From the NCBI RefSeq assembly GCF_002847825.1, contig NZ_PKIZ01000005.1:55597-119596 (forward strand): a stretch of DNA of 64,000 nt, in the 5' to 3' direction. The notes beneath the pieces were generated by a model. The model ran no database searches. It had not been told where the DNA came from and worked only from the letters and a program-made list of their open reading frames with translations. The stretch is from Kytococcus schroeteri (lineage in GTDB: Bacteria > Actinomycetota > Actinomycetes > Actinomycetales > Dermatophilaceae). Made by a program: the position numbers and the translations under genes. The first letter of the stretch is position 1; each line of letters begins with the position of its first letter. Shown piece after piece: positions 9,377-17,140 of this stretch.

Positions 9377-10681
9377 TCACCAGCGGCCGCGGCCTCCCGG
9401 CGGCACCGTGCGCCAGGCCGCCAGACGCTGGGGGTCCTGCGCGTCGAGGAACTCCACCAGCTCGGCGAAGGACACGCAGTGCACCTCCTCGCGGGGGCAC
9501 TGCTCGCGGGTGAAGCGCTCCATGGCGTCCAGATAGGTGCCGTCGTCCCAGGCGGCCAGGTGGTTGCCCAGGACCAGGGGCGCCCGGTTGCCCTCCAGGG
9601 CCTGCTCGAGCTCGTGCTCGTAGGTCTTCTCCATGACCCGGCCGCGCTCGGCCTTGGACACCTCCGGCGCCCAGGTGTTGAAGGCCGACAGCCAGTTGTA
9701 GTCCATGGCCAGCACCGAGCGGCGCCCCATGGCGTCGCTGCCGTGGACCTGCACCGACGGGATCGGGAAGTTCCACACGCCGTTGGCCTTCTCCGGCCAG
9801 GTCACGGCACCCACGGTGGAGGAGTCGTAGGTCCACCCGTCCTCGGCCGCGGCCTTCTGCGCGTTCTCCGGCCCCTCCAGGCAGGGGGTGCGTCCGCCTT
9901 GGACCTTGCGGGCGATGCCCTTGGGCAGCGCCGTGCCGCCCTTGAGGGGCGTCTTGCCCTCCCACCGCTCCACGAAGCGGTACCACTCGTCCATCTCCTG
10001 GTGCCACTGGGCCACCGACCAGTCGGCGCCGCCCTGGGGGCCGCAGAAGTGGCCGTTGTAGTGGGTGCCGAGCTCGTGGCCGGCCTCGATGGCGGCGGCG
10101 AGCTCACGGGTCGTCTCCCGCACCATCTGGGCCGTGCGCGGCCGGATGTGCTGCATGCCCTTGGGGTGCATCGGCGGCCGGTAGGTCTCGGCCACCTCCT
10201 CGCCGGTGGCCAGGAACGGGCCGCTGAGGAAGAAGGTCATGTGCGCGTCGGACTCGTCCGCCGCGGTGCGGAAGCGCGAGACGCCCTTCTCGCGCGGTGT
10301 CTCCCCGGCGCCGTCCCAGGAGATCACCACGAACTGCGGCGGCTTCTCGCCGGCCGGCACCTTGCGGGCCAGGTCGGAGGGGGCCTTGGAGGGCGAGGGA
10401 GCCTCACCGTGCGTGTCGTCGCCGCTGCTGCTCGGGTCACCGGTGGCGTCGCCGCTCCCGCCGGACCCCTCGCCGGCGCTGCCGGACGGGGCTGCGCCCG
10501 GGTCGCTCGAGTCGCCCGAACCACCCGACGGCTCGTCCGTCGTCCCGCCCGCGGGGGTGCCGACGGCATCGGCCGGTGCCGAGCCCCCGCTCCCCTCCTC
10601 GCTGGGCTGGCCCGAGCAGGCCCCCAGCACCGTCGCGAGTCCCACCATCATCACGGCACCCCGGCCGAGTCGTCCCACCAT
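9377..10681 (-). CDS. Polysaccharide-deacetylase-like lipoprotein
   Basis: Predicted cell-surface carbohydrate esterase relative. The 434-residue protein has lipobox LGAC (Cys22), a Ser/Gly/Asp-rich linker to about residue 120, then a NodB-like fold. That fold starts FVVISWDGAGE, where deacetylases usually have TFDDG, and continues with AHMTFFLSG and the HELGTHYNGHFCG helix (metal-binding HxxxH). A late LVLGNHLAAWDDGTYL strand is also present. The first Asp pair of the metal site is altered, so activity may be changed. ATG 10681 is preceded by GGAAAG. Confidence 0.78.
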   Translation of the reverse strand: MVGRLGRGAVMMVGLATVLGACSGQPSEEGSGGSAPADAVGTPAGGTTDEPSGGSGDSSDPGAAPSGSAGEGSGGSGDATGDPSSSGDDTHGEAPSPSKAPSDLARKVPAGEKPPQFVVISWDGAGETPREKGVSRFRTAADESDAHMTFFLSGPFLATGEEVAETYRPPMHPKGMQHIRPRTAQMVRETTRELAAAIEAGHELGTHYNGHFCGPQGGADWSVAQWHQEMDEWYRFVERWEGKTPLKGGTALPKGIARKVQGGRTPCLEGPENAQKAAAEDGWTYDSSTVGAVTWPEKANGVWNFPIPSVQVHGSDAMGRRSVLAMDYNWLSAFNTWAPEVSKAERGRVMEKTYEHELEQALEGNRAPLVLGNHLAAWDDGTYLDAMERFTREQCPREEVHCVSFAELVEFLDAQDPQRLAAWRTVPPGGRGRW

Positions 10682-10912
10682 CGGTCTTTCCTGCACCTTG
10701 CGCTCGTCGGTCCCCTTGCCCCTGCACCGTAGGAAAGGGGTCGGGGCCGGGATGTCCGCCCACGGGGGGATCCCCCGTGCGCCCACCAGGTGACCGAGGG
10801 CGCGCCCGCCGGAGAGCGGAGGGACCCGCCGGAATCCCCCATCGGGACACCTCTACTGTGATGTAGCACACAGACCACGGCGCAGGCCGCCCACCGCTCG
10901 GAAGGACCCCCC
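10682..10912. promoter_or_regulatory. Divergent intergenic region
   Basis: This 231-bp gap separates the deacetylase-like gene (leftward) from the PLP enzyme (rightward) and must hold both promoters. TACTGT at 10854-10859 is a possible -10 for the rightward gene. It overlaps an imperfect palindrome CTGTG-N8-CACAG (10856-10873) that could be an operator. No other structure is clear. Confidence 0.3.
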
Positions 10913-12088
10913 ATGAGCACGCCCACCCCGGACACCCGCACCGTCGCCGTGCACGCCGGTCGCCACGACCTGACCGCGCTCGGGGTGCACGCCGCCCCCA
11001 TCGACCTCTCCAGCACCTCCCCCCTGCCCGACGTGGAGCACGGCGGCGAGGCCTACGAGCAGCTCGCCGGCGGCGGGCGCCCCGGCGAGGGGCACTCGCT
11101 GGTCTACCAGCGCCTGTGGAATCCCACCGTGGCGCGCTTCGAGGACGCCCTGGCCGAGCTCGAGCACACCGACGAGGCGGTGGCCTTCGCCTCCGGCATG
11201 GCCGCGGTGAGCGCCTCGCTGCTGGCCTGCGTGGCCGCTGGCACGCCCCACGTGGTGGCCGTGCGGCCGCTCTACGGCGGCACCGACCACGTCCTGGGCA
11301 CCGGCCTGCTGGGCACCGAGGTGACCTGGGCCGAGCCGCACGAGGTGGCCGAGGCCGTCACCGACCGCACCGGGCTGGTGATCTGCGAGACGCCCGGCAA
11401 CCCCACGCTCGACCTGGTGGACCTGCAGGCCGTGGTGGCCGCCGCCGGCGACGTGCCGGTGCTGGTGGACAACACCTTTGCCACCCCGGTGCTGCAGAAC
11501 CCCGCCGACCACGGCGTGACCCTGGTGCTGCACTCGCTCACCAAGGCCATCGGCGGCCACGGCGACCTGCTGGGCGGAGCCGTGGCGTGCACGTCCGAGT
11601 GGGCGGTCCGCCTGCGCCAGGTGCGCGCAGTGACCGGCGGGCTGCTGGCCCCGCAGGTGGCCTACACGGCGCACCGCGGGCTGCAGACGCTGCCGGTGCG
11701 TGTGGAGGCGGCGACCCGCACCGCGCAGGAGGTGGCCGCGTGGCTGGCCGGGCAGCCCCAGGTGGCCGAGGTGCTCTACCCGGGCCTGGCCACCGGTGCC
11801 GATGCCGAGCTGGTGGCCCGGCAGATGCGCGGCCCGGGTTCGATGATCGCCTTCCGCCTGGCCGGTGGGTACGCCGCCGCCTCGACGGTGGCGCAGGCCT
11901 GCCGGATGATCGTGCACGCCGTGAGCCTGGGCGGGGTGGACACGCTCATCCAGCACCCGGCCGCCCTGACGCACCGCCCCGTCCCGGCCGACGCCCGACC
12001 GGCAGCCGACGTGCTGCGGCTGTCGGTCGGGCTCGAGTCGGCCGGCGCGATCATCGCCGACCTGGAGCAGGCGCTGGCGCAGGCCTGA
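10913..12088 (+). CDS. Cys/Met-metabolism PLP enzyme (cystathionine gamma-synthase/lyase family)
   Basis: The 391-residue fold-type I PLP enzyme of the trans-sulfuration family has YQRLWNPT, AFASGMAA (phosphate-binding loop), ETPGNPTLDLVD, LVDNTFATP, and the Schiff-base motif HSLTKAIGGHGD. The C-terminal SVGLESA motif binds the substrate carboxylate. It could be cystathionine gamma-synthase, cystathionine gamma-lyase or methionine gamma-lyase; residues alone do not decide. Start ATG 10913 follows GGAAGGACC. It converges with the MerR gene, 3 bp apart. Confidence 0.88.
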   Translation: MSTPTPDTRTVAVHAGRHDLTALGVHAAPIDLSSTSPLPDVEHGGEAYEQLAGGGRPGEGHSLVYQRLWNPTVARFEDALAELEHTDEAVAFASGMAAVSASLLACVAAGTPHVVAVRPLYGGTDHVLGTGLLGTEVTWAEPHEVAEAVTDRTGLVICETPGNPTLDLVDLQAVVAAAGDVPVLVDNTFATPVLQNPADHGVTLVLHSLTKAIGGHGDLLGGAVACTSEWAVRLRQVRAVTGGLLAPQVAYTAHRGLQTLPVRVEAATRTAQEVAAWLAGQPQVAEVLYPGLATGADAELVARQMRGPGSMIAFRLAGGYAAASTVAQACRMIVHAVSLGGVDTLIQHPAALTHRPVPADARPAADVLRLSVGLESAGAIIADLEQALAQA

Positions 12089-12091
12089 GGC

Positions 12092-12895
12092 TCACGCCTC
12101 CAGCCGGTCGGCGTTGGCGGTGTGCGCGTCCCTGGCGTACGCCGCCAGGCCCTCGGCCACGTCCTCGTAGGTCTGCCGGAAGCGCGGGTCGCTGACGTAC
12201 AGCTCGCCCAGGCCGCGGTGAATCTGCGGGGTGCACTCGTAGAACCAGCGCGTGATGTGCTGGCGGTGGGCCTCGGCGGCGCCCATGGCGCGCTGCGAGG
12301 TGGCGGGCTCACCGGCCCGCATCACCGAGGCGAGGTCGGCCAGCAGCTGATCGGCCTCGGTCTTGATGGCCTCCCAGTCGGCCTTCTCGTAGCGCCGCGT
12401 GCGCTGCTGGGACTCGGCCCACTGCGGGCTGTCGCCCCAGCGCCGCTCGGACTCGGCCTGGTAGTCGTCCAGGTTGTCGGCGAAGGAGTCGCCGAAGATC
12501 TCGCGCTGCTCGGCCCGGCTGATGCGGTAGCCGTGGTTCTCGGTCTCCTGCGGGTGGGTGTTCATCTCGGCCTCCAGTGCCGTGTCGATGGCGTCGAGCA
12601 ACCCGGTCAGCTGCTCGACCTGTCGGATGACCGCCTCGCGACGCTCCCGCAGCCGGTCGGCGACGCCGCCCCCGTCGGCCACCTGCGCGATCTCCTCCAG
12701 GGAGAGGCCCAGGCGCCGCAGGAACACGACCCGCTCGAGGCGGGCCACGTCATCGGCCGTGTACAGCCGGTAGCCGGACCACGACCGGTGCGAGGCACCG
12801 GCGAGGCCCACCTGGTCGTAGTGGTGCAGGGTGCGCACCGTCACGCCGAGGTGCTCGGCCACCTGGCCGACCGTCAGGTCGTCGGAATCGGTCAT
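12092..12895 (-). CDS. MerR-family regulator with TipAS-type ligand domain
   Basis: The 267-residue protein has an N-terminal MerR winged helix (LTVGQVAEHLGVTVRTLHHYDQVGL...GYRLYTADD), a coiled-coil dimerisation helix (~80-115) and a C-terminal TipAS-like domain (~125-265). The latter includes FGDSFADNLDDYQAE, WYE-type aromatics and HITRWFYECTPQIHRGLGELY. TipA proteins bind thiopeptides and other multidrug ligands. ATG 12895 is preferred over GTG 12904 because the latter would overlap the predicted -10 box. Confidence 0.9.
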   Translation of the reverse strand: MTDSDDLTVGQVAEHLGVTVRTLHHYDQVGLAGASHRSWSGYRLYTADDVARLERVVFLRRLGLSLEEIAQVADGGGVADRLRERREAVIRQVEQLTGLLDAIDTALEAEMNTHPQETENHGYRISRAEQREIFGDSFADNLDDYQAESERRWGDSPQWAESQQRTRRYEKADWEAIKTEADQLLADLASVMRAGEPATSQRAMGAAEAHRQHITRWFYECTPQIHRGLGELYVSDPRFRQTYEDVAEGLAAYARDAHTANADRLEA

Positions 12896-12902
12896 GGCCA
12901 CC

Positions 12903-12933
12903 ACTGCACCGCCTCACGTCGCGTCAGGGTCAA
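12903..12933 (-). promoter_or_regulatory. MerR-type autoregulated promoter and operator
   Basis: On the minus strand, -35 TTGACC (12933-12928) and -10-like TGCAGT (12908-12903) are separated by 19 bp, the over-long spacing typical of MerR-activated promoters. A near-perfect inverted repeat CCTGACG-CGA-CGTGAGG (12912-12928, one mismatch) sits at the -35 edge and within the spacer, where MerR dimers bind. The start codon lies 8 bp after the -10, so the transcript is probably leaderless. Confidence 0.7.
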
Positions 12934-13002
12934 GTGTGGACCGGCGAGGGTCAGTCCGGAGGTGGCGGCAGGCCACCCGTCCCGGCGGCGGGGCGCGGGG
13001 CG

Positions 13003-13106
13003 GCACGGGAAACCGCCCGCCGCACGGGAAAGGTGCCGGCTGCACAGGAAATTTCCCGTGCGGCCAGCACCTTTCCCGTGCCCGGCGAGCCTTCCCGTGT
13101 GGGAAG
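13003..13106. repeat. Symmetric cluster of six 10-bp motifs (GCACGGGAAA / TTTCCCGTGC)
   Basis: Direct copies start at 13003, 13022 and 13042 (the last reads GCACAGGAAA). Inverted copies start at 13052 and 13072, and a partial inverted copy (TTCCCGTG) is at 13092. The array is nearly mirror-symmetric about 13051/13052, and same-strand copies are spaced 19-20 bp apart. Nested stems form: 13022-13036 pairs perfectly with 13067-13081 (15 bp), the inner 13042-13061 is a 20-bp palindrome with one mismatch, and CTTCCC-GTGT-GGGAAG closes the right end. It lies between the topA stop and the MerR promoter. It could be a factor-binding array, a mobile palindromic repeat or an elaborate terminator. Confidence 0.85.
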
Positions 13107-13150
13107 CCGGACTAGCGGGGCGGATGCGGGCAGGGAGCCCGCCCGGCCGG

Positions 13151-16024
13151 TCAGGACTTCTTGCGGGTGCCTGCCTTCACGGTGCGGGTGGTGGTGGAGG
13201 CCGGCTTCTTGCGCGCGGTCGACTTCCCGGACGACTTGGACGCCGCCTTGCGCACCGGCTTCTTCTTCGGCCCCTCGGCACGCTTCTGCGCGAGCAGCTC
13301 GAAGGCCTGCAGCTCCGAGACGTCCTCCGGCCGCATGGAACGCGGCACGGTGACGTTCGTCTCGCCGTCGGTGATGTACGGCCCGAAGCGCCCGTCCTTG
13401 ATGACGACCTTCTTGCCCGAGACCGGGTCCTCGGCGAACTCCGCGAGCGGCGGGTTGGCCGCCGAGCGCCCGCGCCGCTTGGGCTCGGCGTAGATCCTCA
13501 GCGCCTCCTCGAGGGTGACGGTGAAGATCTGCTCCTCGCTGGCCAGCGAGCGCGAGTCCGTGCCCTTCTTGAGGTACGGCCCGTAGCGCCCGTTCTGCGC
13601 GGTGATCTCCGTGCCCGTCTCCGGGTCGGCGCCCACCACGCGCGGCAGCGACAGGATCTTCAGCGCGTCCTCGATGGTCACGGTCCGCACGTCCATGCCC
13701 TGCAGCAGCGAGCCGGTGCGCGGCTTGACGACGTCCTTGCCCGTGCCGGTGGTCTTCTTGCCCTCGGCCTCGAACCGGGCGACGTCCTCGTCGGTGAAGA
13801 CCTCCATGACGTAGGGCCCGTAGCGGCCCGTCTTGGCCACCACGTCGCGACCCGTCTCCGGGTCCTGCCCGAGCACCCGCCCGTCGGAGGCCGCCTCGGA
13901 GAGGTACTGCCGCGCCATCTCGGGCGTCAGCTCGTCCGGCGCGATGTCGTCGGGGATGCTCGCGCGCAGCGGCTTGGCCTCCTCGCCGTCGGCAGCGGAT
14001 CCGGAGCCGGCCCGGGACACGACCTCGGCCCCCTCGGGCACCTCACCGGTGGCCGGGTCGGTGCCGGCCGGCGCGACCTCCTCGACGTACGGGCCGTAGC
14101 GGCCCACGCGCACGACGATGCCGTCACCGATCTCGATGGTGGACACACCCTTGGCGTCGATCTCCCCGAGGTCCTCGACAAGCGCCCGCAGCCCGGCCGC
14201 GTCGGTGGCCTCGTCGCCGAAGTAGAAGCGCTGGAGCCACGCCACCCGGTCCTCCTCGCCGGCGGCGATGCGGTCCAGCCCCTCCTCCATCGAGGCGGTG
14301 AAGTCGTAGTCCACCAGCGTCGGGAAGTGCTTCTCCAGCAGGGTGGTCACGGCGAACGCCAGCCAGGTGGGCACCAGCGCGCTGCCCTGCGTGCGCACGT
14401 AGCCGCGGTCCTGGATGGTGCCGACCGTCGCGGCGTAGGTGGACGGGCGGCCGATGCCCTTCTCCTCCAGCGCCTTCACCAGGGTGGCCTCGGTGTAGCG
14501 CGGCGGCGGAGAGGTCTCGTGGCCCAGCGCCTCCACGCGGGAGGCCTGCAGCGCCTGCCCGGCCGAGAGCTGCGGCAGGCGCGACTCCTTGCCCTTGCCC
14601 CCCTCGGCGGGGGTGGCGCCGTAGCGCTCGGCGTCGCGGCCCTCCTCGTAGGCCGCGAGGAAGCCCCGGAAGGTGATGACCGTGCCCGATGCGGTGAGCT
14701 CGGCGGCCCTCACGGCCTCGCCGCCCACCTGCACTCCGGCCAGCGGCGCGGCGATGCGCACGGTGGCCGTGGAGCCCTTGGCGTCGGCCATCTGCGAGGC
14801 GACCGTGCGCTTCCAGATGAGCTCGTACATGGCGTACTCGCTGCCGCGCAGCTCGCCGGCCACCTGGGCCGGGGTGCGGAAGGTGTCACCGGCCGGGCGG
14901 ATGGCCTCGTGGGCCTCCTGCGCGCCCTTGGCCTTCTTGCCGTACACGCGCGGGGAGTCCGGCACGTACTCGGCACCGTACAGGTCGCGGGCCTGCTGGC
15001 GGGCGGCGGTGATGGCCGACTGCGACAGCGTGGTCGAGTCGGTACGCATGTAGGTGATGTAGCCGTTCTCGTACAGGCGCTGCGCCACGCGCATGGCGTC
15101 CTTGGAGCCCAGGCGCAGCTTGCGGCTGGCCTCCTGCTGCAGCGTGGAGGTGATGAACGGCGCCGCGGGCCTGCGGGTGTACGGCTTCTCGCTGACGTCG
15201 CTGACGCTCACGTCCGCGGCCTCGATGCCGGTGGCGACGGCCTCGGCATCGGCCTGCTGCAGGTGGGTCACCTGCGTGCCGGACTTGAGCTGCCCGGCAT
15301 CGGTGAAGTCGCGGCCGGTGGCCACGCGGGTGCCGTCGAGGCTGGTGAGACGCGCGGTGAACTGGCGGTCGCCGGCGGGGGCGAGGTCGGCCTCGACGTC
15401 CCAGTAGGAGGCGATCTTGAAGGCCATGCGGGCGCGCTCGCGCTCCACCACCAGGCGGGTGGCCACGGACTGCACGCGACCGGCCGACAGGCCCTGCTTG
15501 ACCTTGCGCCACAGCACCGGAGAGACCTCGTAGCCGTAGAGGCGGTCGAGGATGCGGCGAGACTCCTGGGCGTCGACCATGCGGTCATCCAGGTCGCGGG
15601 TGTTGTTCACCGCGGCCTGGATGGCTTCCTTGGTGATCTCGTGGAAGACCATGCGCTTCACGGGCACCTTGGGCTTGAGCGCCTGCAGCAGGTGCCAGGC
15701 GATGGCCTCGCCCTCCCGGTCCTCGTCGGTGGCGAGGTAGAGCTCGTCGGCCTCCTTGAGGGCCTTGCGCAGCTCGGTGACCTTCTTCTTCTTGTCCGGG
15801 TCGACCACGTAGAAGGGGTCGAAGCCGTTGTCCACGTCCACGGCGAACTTGCCGTAGGGGCCCTTCTTCATGTCCGCGGGGAGCTCGCTGGGCGTCGGCA
15901 GGTCGCGGATGTGACCGACACTGGCCTCCACGCGGTACTCGTCTCCCAGGTACTGGCCGATGGACTTGACCTTGGTGGGCGACTCGACGATGACGAGCTT
16001 GCTGCCCTTGGCTGCCGGGGACAT
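13151..16024 (-). CDS. topA: DNA topoisomerase I
   Basis: Relaxes negative supercoils by single-strand passage. The 957-residue protein has the TOPRIM domain (KLVIVESPTKVKSIGQYLG; acidic triad region ATDEDREGEAIAWHL), the catalytic YMRTDS (Tyr325), and GLSAGRVQSVATRL. Zinc fingers are absent. Instead there are four actinobacterial-type C-terminal repeats, each with GR(Y/F)GPY, and a Lys/Ser/Thr-rich basic tail of about 40 residues that in relatives aids DNA binding. ATG 16024 lies behind AAGGAGTCGC. Confidence 0.97.
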   Translation of the reverse strand: MSPAAKGSKLVIVESPTKVKSIGQYLGDEYRVEASVGHIRDLPTPSELPADMKKGPYGKFAVDVDNGFDPFYVVDPDKKKKVTELRKALKEADELYLATDEDREGEAIAWHLLQALKPKVPVKRMVFHEITKEAIQAAVNNTRDLDDRMVDAQESRRILDRLYGYEVSPVLWRKVKQGLSAGRVQSVATRLVVERERARMAFKIASYWDVEADLAPAGDRQFTARLTSLDGTRVATGRDFTDAGQLKSGTQVTHLQQADAEAVATGIEAADVSVSDVSEKPYTRRPAAPFITSTLQQEASRKLRLGSKDAMRVAQRLYENGYITYMRTDSTTLSQSAITAARQQARDLYGAEYVPDSPRVYGKKAKGAQEAHEAIRPAGDTFRTPAQVAGELRGSEYAMYELIWKRTVASQMADAKGSTATVRIAAPLAGVQVGGEAVRAAELTASGTVITFRGFLAAYEEGRDAERYGATPAEGGKGKESRLPQLSAGQALQASRVEALGHETSPPPRYTEATLVKALEEKGIGRPSTYAATVGTIQDRGYVRTQGSALVPTWLAFAVTTLLEKHFPTLVDYDFTASMEEGLDRIAAGEEDRVAWLQRFYFGDEATDAAGLRALVEDLGEIDAKGVSTIEIGDGIVVRVGRYGPYVEEVAPAGTDPATGEVPEGAEVVSRAGSGSAADGEEAKPLRASIPDDIAPDELTPEMARQYLSEAASDGRVLGQDPETGRDVVAKTGRYGPYVMEVFTDEDVARFEAEGKKTTGTGKDVVKPRTGSLLQGMDVRTVTIEDALKILSLPRVVGADPETGTEITAQNGRYGPYLKKGTDSRSLASEEQIFTVTLEEALRIYAEPKRRGRSAANPPLAEFAEDPVSGKKVVIKDGRFGPYITDGETNVTVPRSMRPEDVSELQAFELLAQKRAEGPKKKPVRKAASKSSGKSTARKKPASTTTRTVKAGTRKKS

Positions 16025-16140
16025 GCGACTCCTTCTGCCGACCGGGCGTGCGCTGGAATCGTCAGCGCTCTGCGGCGCCGGGGTCGACGGCGGCCACCGT
16101 AGCCCACGACCGGGGGTAGTAGTGGCAGGCCCGGGACCGG

Positions 16141-16455
16141 CCCAGGGGCACCACGCGCGAGGGCCGGGACGCCTACGAGGTCGCCGCGTCGTCCCGCATT
16201 CAGCACCTGACCGCCAACACGTAGGCGATCATCTCGGCCGAGGTGGGCGACACCTCGCGGCGCAACGCCACGGAGATCGCACACAACACCACAGCGCTGG
16301 TGCAGGCCACCGACACCGAGGACGTCCCGGACGCCGCCGCCATCCTGCGGATGCACCGCACCCTGCTGCACGAGGTCGACCCGCGCGCCGGCCACTGGCG
16401 CACACGACCGGCTGCGGTCCGGAGATCCGGCCCAAACGGCGGACCTCCGGACTGA
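16141..16455 (+). pseudogene. Remnant of a Fic-family gene
   Basis: One frame encodes REGRDAYEVAASSRIQHLTAN, then TAG at 16222-16224. The same frame continues with EVGDTSRRNATEIAHNTTALVQATD and AAILRMHRTLLHE, and becomes non-homologous soon after GHWRT. These blocks match the N-terminal helices of Fic/DOC AMP-transferases (SSRIE motif, MH..LL....P, the R/GRWR strand). The catalytic HxFxxGNGR helix is absent. The internal stop, lost start and lost 3' half indicate a decayed gene, probably acquired horizontally. Confidence 0.65.
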
Positions 16456-16600
16456 AGACGGTCATCTGTGGCCCCGGGCATCACCCCGCCCCCTCGGGCT
16501 GAGGTGACCACTCGACTGGACGCGGACGCCTGGTCGAACCCCACCACAGCCTTGCGCTCCCCCGTGTGACGTGTTTCACTCGCGAGACGCGGTTCACTCC

Positions 16601-16636
16601 AGAGGCATGAGAGGCATGAGAGGCATGAGAGGCATG
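16601..16636 (+). repeat. Four perfect copies of a 9-bp tandem repeat (AGAGGCATG)
   Basis: Units at 16601, 16610, 16619 and 16628 are identical. Each carries an AGAGG Shine-Dalgarno-like stretch and an in-frame ATG, and encodes Arg-Gly-Met at the N-terminus of the secreted protease gene. Confidence 0.95.
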
Positions 16637-17140
16637 CTCGCAGTTGCCATCGCTGCGGGCAGCGTGAGTGTGACACCGCCCCCCACCACCAATTCCGCCT
16701 CCGCCTACGAACACACAGGCTGTTCTTTTCGCACCGACTACCGCTGGCACGTGGATTCTGTGAGTTCGGCCGACGAGCAAGCATGGCGTTCGGCGCTCGT
16801 GGACGTGGCCTCCACCGACGTGGACTTCCAACCCGCCCGAGCAGGCATCGAGACGACGGTCAATCTCTATACAAAGAACTATGGGACCACCTCGTGGGAC
16901 GGGTACGCGAAGTGGTTCAACTGCACCACCTCTGCGGTGGCCTACACGAACCGGGACCACACCCGGTCCTACTCGAACACCAAGAAGCAGGCCTTGGCGG
17001 CCCACGAGATCGGCCACACCGTCGGGCTCGATCACGAGACTGGGTGCGTCATCATGGTCGACAACACAGCAAAGCGCTCCGCCTGCGGCCTCGTGAAGCT
17101 CACCACCGACGACCGGAGGGGTATCAATGCGCTCTACTGA
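16607..17140 (+). CDS. Secreted metzincin zinc metalloprotease
   Basis: Predicted extracellular endopeptidase. From ATG 16607 it is 177 residues, with an N-terminal MRGMRGMRGM repeat, a signal peptide ending about SASA (residue 33), and a compact catalytic domain. That domain has the extended zinc motif HEIGHTVGLDH (His133, Glu134, His137, His143) and a Met-turn CVIM (Met150). It resembles matrixin-like M10/M12 proteases. Four cysteines could form disulfides. Codon usage is less GC-biased than neighbours, suggesting transfer. Any of four tandem ATGs could initiate. Confidence 0.85.
   Translation: MRGMRGMRGMLAVAIAAGSVSVTPPPTTNSASAYEHTGCSFRTDYRWHVDSVSSADEQAWRSALVDVASTDVDFQPARAGIETTVNLYTKNYGTTSWDGYAKWFNCTTSAVAYTNRDHTRSYSNTKKQALAAHEIGHTVGLDHETGCVIMVDNTAKRSACGLVKLTTDDRRGINALY

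Noticed and set aside
13003..13106. CRISPR array
   Set aside because: Units are 10 bp, occur in both orientations, and spacers are only about 10 bp; no cas genes are present.
12122..16102. Very long open frame (1326 codons) on the plus strand opposite topA and the MerR gene
   Set aside because: Shadow of high-GC coding sequence on the other strand; it has low-complexity Gly/Arg/Val/His composition and spans two real genes.
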